DNA of 64,000 nucleotides from Streptomyces sp. NBC_00224 (GCF_041435195.1 NZ_CP108106.1:5991501-6055500), one strand, 5' to 3'. Positions 26,789-35,258 are shown, counted from the first letter of the stretch. The notes: a model not told the origin generated them from the letters alone. Program-made: numbers and translations.

Positions 26789-26848
26789 GGGACCCGGGAC
26801 GGGACCCGGGACGGGACCCGGGACGGGACCCGGGACGGGACCCGGGGG
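26789..26848. repeat. Tandem 12-bp repeat
   Basis: The unit GGGACCCGGGAC is repeated in tandem about 4.7 times without change until the last partial copy. The unit is itself nearly palindromic. It lies between the nsrR stop and the hmp promoter, outside both genes. Confidence 0.9.
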
Positions 26849-26863
26849 CGGGGCGACGGTGCC

Positions 26864-27322
26864 TCAGTCGTCCGTCCGGCGCCCGCCCGTGAGCCCGATG
26901 AGCAGCGGGCCGGTGGGCGAGGTGACGAGGTCGGCGACGGTGATCGGGTCCAGGGAGGCGCAGAACGCCTCCTGGGCGCGGCGCAGCGCCCCGCGCAGCC
27001 GGCACGCCGAGTTGAGCGGGCACGGGACGGCCCCCTCGCACTCGACCACGTCCCCGGGTCCCTCCAGTTCGCGGACCAGGCCGCCGACCGACGCCCGGCG
27101 GCCCGCCGGGGTGAGTGCGAGCCCGCCGCCGCGGCCGCGCCGTGCCTCGATCAGGCCGAGGTGCTGGAGCCTGGCGACCACCTTCGCGGTGTGCGTATAG
27201 GGCACCCGCATGGTCTCGGCCACCTCGCGGGTGGTGGGCGGGGTCTCCCGGTCGCCCTCGTCGGCGACGGCCAGCCGCATCAATACGCGAAGCGCCAGGT
27301 CCGTGAATCTCGTCAGCCGCAT
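26864..27322 (-). CDS. nsrR: Rrf2-family NO-sensing repressor NsrR
   Basis: The 152-residue Rrf2 regulator has a winged helix-turn-helix (about 1-70) and the three cluster cysteines Cys95, Cys101 and Cys107 in CEGAVPCPLNSAC, with Asp8 near the N-terminus that serves as fourth ligand in S. coelicolor NsrR. It represses hmp until NO attacks the 4Fe-4S cluster. The ATG at 27322 begins the conserved MRLTRFTDLALR. The upstream site at 27338-27360 suggests autoregulation. Confidence 0.93.
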   Translation of the reverse strand: MRLTRFTDLALRVLMRLAVADEGDRETPPTTREVAETMRVPYTHTAKVVARLQHLGLIEARRGRGGGLALTPAGRRASVGGLVRELEGPGDVVECEGAVPCPLNSACRLRGALRRAQEAFCASLDPITVADLVTSPTGPLLIGLTGGRRTDD

Positions 27323-27337
27323 GGCAGCAGCGTAGAT

Positions 27338-27360
27338 AACTTGCATATGCCGTGCAAATT
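27338..27360. promoter_or_regulatory. NsrR operator of nsrR
   Basis: AACTTGCATATGCCGTGCA followed by AATT begins 16 bases upstream of nsrR. It shares the spacing and the outer AAC...AATT ends of the NsrR site, and contains TTGCA...TGCAA symmetry. Confidence 0.65.
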
Positions 27361-27519
27361 TGTGGCCGGAACCGCGGGGGTGCCCCGCCGGGAGAGCGCA
27401 ACCTGCCCCGCCGAACACCGTTCTAGTCCCACTCATTTGTGTAATGGCGCCCGCACGGTCCGTGCTGGAAGGCTTCTCGCGCAGGTCAGCTCATGATCGG
27501 AAGATCGAGAGGGAAACAC

Positions 27520-28917
27520 ATGTCGGTCGAGGCAGGGCCCGAGAACCGCGCGCAGCAGAGTCTTGGTACCGCAGCCGCGCGGAATCTGGCGACCACCACC
27601 AAGTCCGCCCCACAGATGCAGGAGATCACCTCCCGGTGGCTGCTGCGGATGCTGCCATGGGTGCAGGTCCAGGGCGGTACGTACCGGGTCAACCGGCGAC
27701 TGAGCTACTCGGTGGGTGACGGGAAGATCACCTTTGTGCAGACCGGCGAACGGGTGGCCGTCATCCCGGCCGAGCTGGGCGAACTGCCCGCGCTGCGCGG
27801 GTTCGAGGACGAGTCCGTGCTGTCCGAGCTGGCGAACCGGTGCGTGCAGCGCGACTTCGCCGCCGGGGAGGTCCTGGCCACCGAGGGCGACCCGGTGGAC
27901 ACCGTCTACCTGCTGGCCCACGGCCGCGTGGAGCAGATCGGCACGGGGCCGTACGGGGACGAGGCGGTGCTCGGGGTCCTGGCGGACGGGGCGCACCTGG
28001 GCGAGCAGGCCCTGATCTCCGGCGAGGCGACCTGGGACGCCACGGCCCGCGCCGCCACGGCGTGTACGGTCCTGGCGCTGAGCCGGTCGGACGTGCTCAA
28101 CCTCGCGGAGCGGGCGAGCTCGCTCGGCGAGCACCTCGCGGCGCTCGCGCTCGTGCCCCGCCAGCACACCAACAAGTACGGCGAGGCGGCGATCGACCTG
28201 GCGTCCGGCCACGTCGGCGAGCCGGTCATCCCGCACACGTACGTGGACTACGAGGGCGCGCCCCGTGAGTACGAACTGTCCGTCGCGCAGACGGTCCTGA
28301 AGGTCCACAGCAGGGTCGCGGACCTCTACAACCAGCCGATGAACCAGACCGAGCAGCAGTTGCGGCTCACCGTGGAGGCGCTGCGCGAGCGCCAGGAGGA
28401 CGAACTCATCAACAACCGTGAGTTCGGCCTGCTCAGCAACTGCGACTACGGGCAGCGGCTCCAGCCGCACGACGGCGTGCCCGGCCCCGACGACATGGAC
28501 GAGCTCCTCTCCCGGCGGCGCGGCAACAAGTTGTTCCTCGCCCACCCGCGCGCCATCGCCGCGTTCGGGCGCGAGTGCAACAAGCGCGGCCTGGTCCCGG
28601 AGAGCGTGGAGATCAGCGGCAACCGCATCCCGACCTGGCGCGGTGTGCCGATCTTCCCGTGCAACAAGATCCCGGTCAGCGACGCCCGTACGACCTCGAT
28701 CATCTGCATGCGTACCGGCGAGGCCGAGCAGGGAGTCATCGGGCTCCAGCAGAGCGGCATCCCGGACGAGATCGAGCCGAGCCTGTCGGTGCGGTTCATG
28801 GGCATCGACGAGCAGGCGATCATCTCGTACCTCGTCACCGCCTACTACTCGGCCGCGATCCTGGTGCCGGACGCCCTCGGCGTCCTGGAGAACGTGGAAG
28901 TGAGCCGCTGGCGCTGA
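27520..28917 (+). CDS. Family 2B encapsulin shell protein (EshA-like, cNMP-binding insert)
   Basis: The 465-residue protein has the N-terminal arm typical of family 2 encapsulins ([19 protein letters not shown]...RMLPWV, residues 15-47), an inserted cyclic-nucleotide-binding-like domain (about 95-205; [21 protein letters not shown]) and a C-terminal HK97-type shell part (about 205-465). Such proteins, including EshA of S. griseus, form icosahedral nanocompartments. The ATG at 27520 follows GAGAGGGAAA. The next gene codes for a polyprenyl synthetase, one of the known family 2B cargo classes. Confidence 0.9.
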   Translation: MSVEAGPENRAQQSLGTAAARNLATTTKSAPQMQEITSRWLLRMLPWVQVQGGTYRVNRRLSYSVGDGKITFVQTGERVAVIPAELGELPALRGFEDESVLSELANRCVQRDFAAGEVLATEGDPVDTVYLLAHGRVEQIGTGPYGDEAVLGVLADGAHLGEQALISGEATWDATARAATACTVLALSRSDVLNLAERASSLGEHLAALALVPRQHTNKYGEAAIDLASGHVGEPVIPHTYVDYEGAPREYELSVAQTVLKVHSRVADLYNQPMNQTEQQLRLTVEALRERQEDELINNREFGLLSNCDYGQRLQPHDGVPGPDDMDELLSRRRGNKLFLAHPRAIAAFGRECNKRGLVPESVEISGNRIPTWRGVPIFPCNKIPVSDARTTSIICMRTGEAEQGVIGLQQSGIPDEIEPSLSVRFMGIDEQAIISYLVTAYYSAAILVPDALGVLENVEVSRWR

Positions 28918-29071
28918 TCCGCAGGACCCCGCGCGGGCGGCCGGCGGCACGGGAGGTCCGCCGGCCGTCCGCCCGGAGACCGCGTACCGCACGCGGCGCG
29001 TGAACGCGCGTACCGGCCACGGCGTAGGAACACCACGTATCGAACACGGCGAGAGGAATGTCGAGTTGGTC

Positions 29072-30103
29072 ATGGGGGAAGCCGTCGAGGGGCGCGAGGC
29101 CGTGGACCTGCTGGAGCGGACCCGGGTGGTGGTCAATCCACGGCTGCGGGACACCGTGGAGTCGCTGCCCGGCTCGATACGGCGGGTGGCGATGTACCAC
29201 TTCGGATGGGAGCACGCGGACGGCACGCCGGCCGCCGGGCAGGCGGGCAAGGCGATCCGGCCCGCGCTCGTGCTCGCGGCCACCGGGGCGCTCGGCGGCG
29301 ACCCCGAGGACGCGCTGCGGGCGGCGGCCGCCGTGGAGCTCGTCCACAACTTCACGCTGCTGCACGACGACGTGATCGACGAGGACGCCACCCGGCGCCA
29401 CCGGCCCACCGCCTGGACCGTGTTCGGCACCCCCGACGCGATCATCGTCGGGGACGCGATGCTGGCGCTGGCACTGCGGCTGCTCGCCGAGGACGGCCAC
29501 CCGGCGGCCCCGGCCGCCTCGGCCCGGCTCGCCGCCTGTGTGATCGAGCTCTGTGCCGGGCAGCAGGCCGACTGCGCCTTCGAGCAGCGCGGCCCCCAGG
29601 AGGTGTCCCTGGACGAGTGCCTGGACATGGCGATGGCCAAGACCGGGGCGCTGCTCGGGTGCGCCTGCTCGCTGGGGGCGCTGTACGCGGGGGCGGGGCC
29701 CGAGGAGGTGGCCGCGCTCGACGCGTTCGGCCGCGAGGCCGGGCTCGCCTTCCAGCTCATCGACGATCTGATCGGCATCTGGGGCGACCCCGGCCGTACC
29801 GGCAAACCCGCCGGCGCCGATCTCGCCTCGCACAAGAAGTCGCTGCCGGTGGTGGCCGCCCTGACATCGGGCACCCCGGCGGCGGCCGAACTCGCCGAGC
29901 TGTACCGGGGCCCGATGGGGGCGGCCGCGGTGCGGAGGGCGGCGGGGGCGGTGGACCGGGCGGGCGGCCGCGACTGGGCGCAGATCCACGCGGCCGACCG
30001 GATGGCCCGGGCGGTGGACCAGCTGTCCCGGGCGGTCCCGGACCTCGCGGCGGCGGGCGACCTGCTGGCCCTGGCGGAGTTCGTGACCCGGCGCTCCCGC
30101 TGA
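29072..30103 (+). CDS. Polyprenyl synthetase, probable encapsulin cargo
   Basis: A trans-isoprenyl diphosphate synthase of 343 aa from ATG 29072. The first aspartate-rich motif DDVIDEDATRR (DDxxD at 99-103) and the second region FQLIDDLIGIWGD (DD at 231-232) are present. The second motif lacks the common third Asp at DDxxD and continues IWGD, a variant form. The start is uncertain: TTG 29066 has GAGAGG nine bases upstream, and GTG 29000 would add a 24-residue tail rich in Gly, Arg and Thr. It lies 154 bases after the encapsulin gene. The product chain length is not evident. Confidence 0.87.
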   Translation: MGEAVEGREAVDLLERTRVVVNPRLRDTVESLPGSIRRVAMYHFGWEHADGTPAAGQAGKAIRPALVLAATGALGGDPEDALRAAAAVELVHNFTLLHDDVIDEDATRRHRPTAWTVFGTPDAIIVGDAMLALALRLLAEDGHPAAPAASARLAACVIELCAGQQADCAFEQRGPQEVSLDECLDMAMAKTGALLGCACSLGALYAGAGPEEVAALDAFGREAGLAFQLIDDLIGIWGDPGRTGKPAGADLASHKKSLPVVAALTSGTPAAAELAELYRGPMGAAAVRRAAGAVDRAGGRDWAQIHAADRMARAVDQLSRAVPDLAAAGDLLALAEFVTRRSR

Positions 30104-30253
30104 CGGGGCCCGAGGGGGGTCCGCCCGAGGGGGGGACGGGCCGAGGAGCCCCGGGGCTGCCTCCGGGGCCCTCGTGCCCTGACTCGGGGAGAGCCAACTC
30201 TAGGATCGTTCCGATCAGTTGAGGATGAACGGAACGCGACAAGGGCGGCCGAC

Positions 30254-30880
30254 ATGGGTCAGGGACCGGGCACGGGCATACGGCGGGTCGAGCGGGACGA
30301 CGAGAAGGCCGTGGAGACGGCGGTGCGCCTCCTCGACCAGGCGTTCCAGAACGACCCGGTGAGCAGTTGGGTCTTCCCGGACCCGGCGCACCGCCGTGAG
30401 GTGCACCGCCACCTCATGCGCGCCTTCCTGGAGATCTCGCTCGCCGAGGGCCACGCCGACCTCGCCGAGGACGGCACGGCGACGGCGCTGTGGATCGACG
30501 TCCCGGCCGAGCCGGAGGAGGGCGGCGAGGACGGGGAGGAGGACGGCCCGGCGCAGCTGCGGGCCGCCGTCGACCCGGAGAACGAGCGCGTCGAGCTGAT
30601 CGGACGGCTCACCGGGTCCGTCCATCCGCACGGCCGGGCGCACGCGTATCTGCTGCTGATCGCGGTCGCCCCGGACCGCCAGGGCCAGGGGGCGGGGGAA
30701 GCGCTGATCGCGCCCGTCCTGGAGCGGTGCGACCGGGAGGGCCTGCCCGCCTATCTGGAGGCGAGCAGCGCACGCAGCTCGCGGCTGTACGAGCGGCTCG
30801 GCTTCGCGCACCTCGGTGAGCCGCTGCGGCTGCCGGACGGGCCGCTGATGTACCCGATGTGGCGCGAGCCGGGAGCTTGA
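30254..30880 (+). CDS. GNAT-family N-acetyltransferase
   Basis: The 208-residue protein has the acetyl-CoA-binding signature VAPDRQGQGAGEAL (about 138-151) and the C-terminal SRLYERLGF motif. An acidic insert (EPEEGGEDGEEDG, about 85-97) is unusual. The substrate is unknown. AAGGG precedes the ATG. The 150-base gap before it has GC-rich potential hairpins near 30143-30180 but no gene. Confidence 0.82.
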   Translation: MGQGPGTGIRRVERDDEKAVETAVRLLDQAFQNDPVSSWVFPDPAHRREVHRHLMRAFLEISLAEGHADLAEDGTATALWIDVPAEPEEGGEDGEEDGPAQLRAAVDPENERVELIGRLTGSVHPHGRAHAYLLLIAVAPDRQGQGAGEALIAPVLERCDREGLPAYLEASSARSSRLYERLGFAHLGEPLRLPDGPLMYPMWREPGA

Positions 30881-30933
30881 GCGCTCGGCAGGACAGTTCA
30901 TTCGGCCTTCGTGTTCGGCTGCGGACCGCCTGT

Positions 30934-30961
30934 GGCTGGTCGCGCAGTTCCCCGCGCCCCT
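30934..30961 (+). repeat. 28-bp dispersed element, copy C
   Basis: Identical to the copies at 4369, 12451 and 53731. It is followed by CAAGGGGCC, which can fold back on the last part of the element (GCCCCT...AGGGGC), and its last base is within the stop codon of the TetR gene. It lies between the convergent GNAT and TetR genes and may act as their terminator. Confidence 0.85.
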
Positions 30962-31533
30962 CAAGGGGCCACCACCCTGGCCACGATCATCTCCACCAGG
31001 CGGTCCGTCTGGTCCGGACCCAGTACGTCCGGCAGGGTGAGGGTGTCGATCAGCAGACCGGTCATGGCGAAGTAGAGCAGCCGTACCGTGTCCGCGTCGC
31101 CCGGCAGCCCGGCGTCCAGATGGAACGCGATGTTCGCGTCCAGGTCGGCGTGGATGGCCCCGGTCAGCGCCTCCCGGAGCTCCGGCCTGCGAGTGGCCTC
31201 AAGGCGGAGCTCCAGCATCGCGAGATAGCTGGTGCGCTCCTTGACGATCCGCCGCAGCAGCCAGTGCATCAGCGAGGCGACCAGCTCCCGCGACGGCTCG
31301 GGCCGCATCGCCTCGCTCACCTCGGCCGGATCCGGTGTCATCCGTACGTGGATGTGCCGCCCGGCCTGGGTGAACAGGTCGTCCCTGCTGGTGAAGTAGT
31401 TGGAGGCGGTGCCGGGCGGCACCTTGGCCTCGGCGTCGACGGCGCGAAAGGTCAGCCCGCGCGCTCCCTCGCGCGCCAGCACCTCGATCGCCGCGTCCAC
31501 GAGAGCGGTTCTGCGTTCCGGGTTCCTGACCAT
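30961..31533 (-). CDS. TetR-family regulator
   Basis: The 190-residue protein has a TetR helix-turn-helix (about 8-52; FRAVDAEAKVPPGTASNYFTSRDDLF) and an all-helical C-terminal ligand domain. GAGGAG precedes the ATG at 31533. It is divergent from a dihydrofolate-reductase-fold gene, with a 38-bp palindrome in between, so it probably regulates that gene and itself. Confidence 0.87.
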   Translation of the reverse strand: MVRNPERRTALVDAAIEVLAREGARGLTFRAVDAEAKVPPGTASNYFTSRDDLFTQAGRHIHVRMTPDPAEVSEAMRPEPSRELVASLMHWLLRRIVKERTSYLAMLELRLEATRRPELREALTGAIHADLDANIAFHLDAGLPGDADTVRLLYFAMTGLLIDTLTLPDVLGPDQTDRLVEMIVARVVAP

Positions 31534-31574
31534 GTCTTCGAGCTCCTCACATCCGCTGCCGAAAGGGCCTTGCG

Positions 31575-31612
31575 CAACCACTACACACGAAGTACTTTAC
31601 GTGAAGTGGTTG
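31575..31612. promoter_or_regulatory. Long palindromic TetR operator
   Basis: Outer arms CAACCACT (31575-31582) and AGTGGTTG (31605-31612) are perfect complements and enclose an inner palindrome CACGAAGTACTTTACGTG (31586-31603). It is centred between the divergent TetR and reductase genes. Confidence 0.78.
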
Positions 31613-31647
31613 ATCGACCGACCACCCCCCGAGTCAAAGAGGCCAGC

Positions 31648-32223
31648 TTGCGCAAGCTTTCGTACTACATCGCCCTCACCATCGACGGCTTCATCGCCGC
31701 CCCGGACGGGTCGTACGACTTCTATCCCCTGAGTGACGAGCTCTTCGGCTTCATGGGCACCGACTTCCCCGAGGCCCTGCCGACCCCCGCCCGCCGGGCC
31801 CTGGGCGTCGACGAGGCGCCCAACCGGCGGTACGACACGGTGCTGATGGGCCGGGGGACGTACGAACCCGGCCTCAAGGAGGGCTTCGCCAGCCCCTACG
31901 CGCATCTGCGCCAGATCGTCTTCTCGCGCAGCCTCGGCGAGTCCCCGGACCCGGCCGTCGAGGTCGTCAGCGGCGACCCGGTGCCGTTCGTCCGTGCGCT
32001 CAAGCAGGAGGAGGGCGCCGACATCTATCTGTGCGGCGGTGCCGACCTCGCCGGGCAGCTCGTCGACGAGATCGACGAGCTCGTGATCAAGAGCTATCCG
32101 GTCGTCGCGGGCTCCGGAATCCCCTTGTTCCGGGCGGAGTTCGCCCCCCGCTCCTTCGTGCCGACGGACAGCCGTTCCTTCGAAAACGGTACAGTCGTGA
32201 CCACTTACACAAGGAAGCGCTAA
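31648..32223 (+). CDS. Dihydrofolate reductase-fold protein (RibD C-terminal-like)
   Basis: A 191-residue protein with the DHFR/RibD-C fold: the N-terminal strand and loop YYIALTIDGFIAAPDG, VLMGRGTYE near 70 and the nucleotide loop YLCGGADLAGQL. These stand-alone reductases are common in actinobacteria and most have no known substrate. The start appears to be TTG at 31648 (AAGAGG seven bases before), giving MRKLSYYIAL. It is under the divergent TetR gene. Confidence 0.82.
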   Translation: MRKLSYYIALTIDGFIAAPDGSYDFYPLSDELFGFMGTDFPEALPTPARRALGVDEAPNRRYDTVLMGRGTYEPGLKEGFASPYAHLRQIVFSRSLGESPDPAVEVVSGDPVPFVRALKQEEGADIYLCGGADLAGQLVDEIDELVIKSYPVVAGSGIPLFRAEFAPRSFVPTDSRSFENGTVVTTYTRKR

Positions 32224-32281
32224 CTCCCATTTCGGTCACGCCCTGTGACGAACGGCAGGTTGCGCCGCTAATCTCCCGCCC

Positions 32282-32725
32282 ATGACCACACAGTCCTGGG
32301 CGGGCTGGTACCGAGACCGCCATGGATCCGAAGCGCTGACGATCACCGCCGACGGGACCCAACTGCACACCCGTATCAGGGGGGTCGACTTCGCCGGGGC
32401 CGGGTTCGACTCGCTCGGCCCGGTGCCCGGCATACCGCCGGAGGGCTCGTTCGCGCTCGACGGCGGCACCCTGCGCGACTTCGTCCTGGAATGGGACATG
32501 CCGGTACCGGTCGCCTCCGACGACGGCGCGGTCCACCACGCCACCCTGAGCTGCCTGCTCTCCCTCAAGCCGCCCGAGCCCGATCTGGGGCTCGCACTGC
32601 ACCTGGGGGGAGCGGTGTACGCGTCGGGGCGCGCCGAGGTCGACTTCGGGTCGGTCCTCGACGACATCCGCCGCCAACTCCCGTACGGGGCACACCTCCA
32701 GCCGTCCGTCCTCGAAAGCATCTGA
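32282..32725 (+). CDS. Conserved Streptomyces protein of unknown function
   Basis: A 147-residue soluble protein, mostly predicted beta strands, with no signal peptide or motif I can name. It may belong to the DUF6304 group but I am not certain. The ATG at 32282 begins 58 bases after the reductase stop. A strong terminator follows. Confidence 0.7.
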   Translation: MTTQSWAGWYRDRHGSEALTITADGTQLHTRIRGVDFAGAGFDSLGPVPGIPPEGSFALDGGTLRDFVLEWDMPVPVASDDGAVHHATLSCLLSLKPPEPDLGLALHLGGAVYASGRAEVDFGSVLDDIRRQLPYGAHLQPSVLESI

Positions 32726-32732
32726 CCCGGGC

Positions 32733-32769
32733 GCGGCCGTCCGTACCGAGACCAGGTACGGGCGGCCGC
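32733..32769 (+). terminator. Rho-independent terminator
   Basis: A 15-bp perfect stem (32733-32747 against 32755-32769) with a 7-base loop is followed by CTTCTTTTT. This is one of the few sites in the window with a real T tract. Confidence 0.9.
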
Positions 32770-32830
32770 CTTCTTTTTCGTGTTTCCGTCAGAAAGACGT
32801 CAAGGAACGGAAGTTGGAGTCTCTCGGCCT

Positions 32831-32857
32831 CATTGTTCTACTACTGTGCGAACAATG
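32831..32857. promoter_or_regulatory. Inverted repeat, probable operator of the DUF1648/GntR operon
   Basis: CATTGTTC (32831-32838) and GAACAATG (32850-32857) form 8-bp perfect arms with an 11-base spacer, ending 10 bases before the start of the first gene. YtrA-type GntR regulators bind such spaced repeats in front of their own operon. Confidence 0.6.
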
Positions 32858-32866
32858 AAGGTTTCG

Positions 32867-33832
32867 ATGAACCGTGCCCGGTACCGCCTGGTGGCCGTCG
32901 CCGTGCTGCCGTTCCTGCTGGCGCTCGCCGTCGACCTGCTCCTCTTCGCCGCCCTGCGCGACCGGCTGCCGACGCGCCTGGCCACCCACTTCAGCGGCGG
33001 CGGCACCGCCGACGGCTATGCGGACCGGGGCGCGTACGTGGTGGTGAACATCGGCCTCGCGGGCGGGCTCGCCGCCGTCTGGGCGGTCCTCGCGGCCACC
33101 GCCGACTTCGCGCCGCGCGGGGCGCGCCGGCTGATCGGCGCCGGGTACGCGACCGCGGGCCTGACCGGCTATCTGATGGCGGCCGCGCTGTACGCGAACC
33201 TCGACGCCGCCGACGGCAGCGAGGTCCGGCTGCCGCTGTGGCAGCTCGCGGCGGGCCTCGCGGTGGCCGCGCTCGCCGGGGCGGCCGGGGCGCAGCTGCT
33301 GCGACTCCTCGCCCTCCCCGAGGTCGTGCCGCCCCCCGGCCCCGGCGCGGTCGAGCGGCTCGACCTCGCGGAGGGCGAGGTGGCGGGCTGGGCCAGACGC
33401 GCCCCGTCGCGGACGCTGTGCGCGGTCGGCGTGGCGCTGCTCGTCGTCGGCGGTGCGCTGACATACGTGTACGGCTGGGGGCGCGCCGCCGCGCCGCTGG
33501 CGTGCGGGCTGCTCATCCTCGCCTGCTCCTGCCCGTACGTGACGGTCGACCGGCACGGACTGACCACCCGCCCGACGGTGCTGCCCTGGCCCCGGGTGCG
33601 GATACCGCTGGCGGACGTGGACCGGGCGGTCAGCCGAGAGGTGAAGGCGCTCTCGGAGTACGGCGGTTGGGGCTACCGGGTGCGCCCCGGGCGCTCGGGC
33701 CTGATCCTGCGCTCGGGCGAGGCGATCGTGGTGCGGCGCGCGGGCGGGCGGGAGTTCGCCGTGACGGTGGCCGACTCCGCGACCGCCGCGGCCCTGCTCA
33801 ACACACTGGCCGAGCGGGCGGCGGTGCGCTGA
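32867..33832 (+). CDS. DUF1648 multi-spanning membrane protein
   Basis: The 321-residue protein begins with a DUF1648 unit (LPTRLATHFSGGGTADGYA near 35-53), has about six membrane helices and a soluble C-terminal portion of about 90 residues. DUF1648 proteins include SdpI-type immunity proteins. The ATG at 32867 has GAAGG upstream; ATG 32855 lies inside the inverted repeat. Its stop overlaps the GntR start (TGATG). Confidence 0.8.
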   Translation: MNRARYRLVAVAVLPFLLALAVDLLLFAALRDRLPTRLATHFSGGGTADGYADRGAYVVVNIGLAGGLAAVWAVLAATADFAPRGARRLIGAGYATAGLTGYLMAAALYANLDAADGSEVRLPLWQLAAGLAVAALAGAAGAQLLRLLALPEVVPPPGPGAVERLDLAEGEVAGWARRAPSRTLCAVGVALLVVGGALTYVYGWGRAAAPLACGLLILACSCPYVTVDRHGLTTRPTVLPWPRVRIPLADVDRAVSREVKALSEYGGWGYRVRPGRSGLILRSGEAIVVRRAGGREFAVTVADSATAAALLNTLAERAAVR

Positions 33833-34188
33833 TGCTGTTCCGGGTGGACCCGGCGTCCGCGGTGGCGCTGGGCGACCAGATCGCCGCGTCGGTGCGCCGC
33901 GCCATCGCCGAGGGCAAGGTGGAGCCGGGCGAGCGCCTGCCCGCCGCCCGCGTCCTTGCCGACTCGCTGGGCGTCAACGTCCACACGGTCCTGCGCGGCT
34001 ACCAGCGCCTGCGCGAGGAGGGCTTGATCGAACTGCGGCGGGGCCGGGGCGCGGTGGTGGTCGAGGCGACCTCGTCCCGCGCCCGGGCCGGACTGCTTGT
34101 GCGGGTACGCGAACTGGTGGAGGAGGCGAGGCGGTTGGGCCTGACGGAGGACGAGCTGGTCGACCTGGTCCGCACGGGCCTCCACTGA
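33832..34188 (+). CDS. YtrA-subfamily GntR regulator
   Basis: A 118-residue protein consisting of the winged helix-turn-helix (about 1-75; ERLPAARVLADSLGVNVHTVLRGYQRL) and a short helical tail for dimerisation, with no large effector domain. This is the YtrA layout, typically found as the second gene after a membrane protein and repressing the operon. It overlaps the DUF1648 gene by one base. Confidence 0.88.
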   Translation: MLFRVDPASAVALGDQIAASVRRAIAEGKVEPGERLPAARVLADSLGVNVHTVLRGYQRLREEGLIELRRGRGAVVVEATSSRARAGLLVRVRELVEEARRLGLTEDELVDLVRTGLH

Positions 34189-34194
34189 CGCGTC

Positions 34195-34602
34195 TCAGTA
34201 CGTCTGGAGCTCCACCAGATTGCCGTCGGGGTCGTGCAGATGGGCGGCCCGCATGGTCGGCCCCCACTGCGGCCGGTCCTGCGCCGGGGCGACCACGGTG
34301 GCGCCGGCCGAGGTGCAGAGCTCGACCCCGGCGTCCAGCGCCCCGGGCCCGTCCACGCGAATGACGACGGACGCCCCGACGGGCACGTTCTCCTCCCCGA
34401 CGGCCGCGGCCATCGCGGCCCGGGAGAACAGCGCGAACGTCGTACGACCCTCGCAGTCGTCCCAACTCGCATACCCCGACCCCTCGGTACCGCGCGCCAG
34501 CGAGCACCCGCTCAGCTTGGGCAACACGGCGGCGTAGAAGCGGAAAGTGGGCTCGTAGTGCTCCACGAGGAGCCGGGTGTACGGAGGTTCAAGAGGTGCC
34601 AT
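34195..34602 (-). CDS. VOC-family (glyoxalase/bleomycin resistance fold) protein
   Basis: The 135-residue protein has two beta-alpha-beta-beta-beta modules and ends with HDPDGNLVELQ, the usual metal-binding Glu region of the vicinal oxygen chelate fold. The function could be a small enzyme or a binding protein; nothing nearby decides it. It converges with the GntR gene, six bases apart. Confidence 0.82.
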   Translation of the reverse strand: MAPLEPPYTRLLVEHYEPTFRFYAAVLPKLSGCSLARGTEGSGYASWDDCEGRTTFALFSRAAMAAAVGEENVPVGASVVIRVDGPGALDAGVELCTSAGATVVAPAQDRPQWGPTMRAAHLHDPDGNLVELQTY

Positions 34603-34611
34603 GGCCCGAAT

Positions 34612-35244
34612 TTACCCCGTCCGGCGGACCGAGGCGCCGGTGATCTCGCCGCCCCGCACGGTGTACGTACCCGTGTAGGTGCGCGTACTGCCGTCCCGCT
34701 GACGGGCGTTGATGTCGACGTAGACGGTGTCGTCCTGGACGGACAGGACGGTGACGTCGGCCCGCCGGGTGTCGGCGAAGCCCGCCGTGTAGTCGGAGTA
34801 GTCGGTGGTGAGGTTCCTGCCGCCGAGGCTCCACGCGGTCTCGTAGTCACCGCTGTTGAGAGCGTCGTAGTAGGCCGTGATCGTGCGCTGGGGGCCCGGG
34901 GTGGTGGGCGGGTCGGTGGTGGCGGTGGTCGGCTCGGCGGCCGTGGTGGGTTCGTCCGTGGTCGTCGGGAACACGTCCGCGTACCCGGGGGTCGCCGTCG
35001 CCGTGTCCGTCGCGATGCCCGGGGCCGGGAGGTAGCGCGGCGACGCGGGGCCGGCGCCTGAGGTGTCGCGCGCCAGCGCCCAGATGCCGGTGCCCGCCGC
35101 CGCGCACAGCAGCACCGCCACGAACACCACGATCAGCATGCGCCGCAGACCGTCGTCCGGGGGCGGCTGCCCGGGCCCCCCGTCGCCCGCGGTGGCCGTC
35201 GGGCCCTGTATCCAGCGCTGTGCGTCCGCGTCCCAGTAGCTCAT
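34612..35244 (-). CDS. Membrane-anchored protein with Thr-rich linker and NTF2-like C-terminus
   Basis: The 210-residue protein starts MSYWDADAQRW, has a Pro/Gly-rich cytosolic part, one membrane helix (about 36-57), an extracellular Thr/Pro-rich linker (about 80-117) and a compact C-terminal domain (about 120-210) resembling the NTF2/DUF4878 type. Function unknown. It follows the two Gly-motif genes on the same strand by 14 bases and may be in their operon. Confidence 0.72.
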   Translation of the reverse strand: MSYWDADAQRWIQGPTATAGDGGPGQPPPDDGLRRMLIVVFVAVLLCAAAGTGIWALARDTSGAGPASPRYLPAPGIATDTATATPGYADVFPTTTDEPTTAAEPTTATTDPPTTPGPQRTITAYYDALNSGDYETAWSLGGRNLTTDYSDYTAGFADTRRADVTVLSVQDDTVYVDINARQRDGSTRTYTGTYTVRGGEITGASVRRTG

Positions 35245-35258
35245 GTCACCCGCACTTC

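Noticed and set aside
26789..26848. CRISPR-like array
   Set aside because: The units are 12 bp, directly joined and without unique spacers; no cas genes.
27433..30255. 940-residue minus-strand frame
   Set aside because: Antisense to the encapsulin and synthase genes, low-complexity translation.
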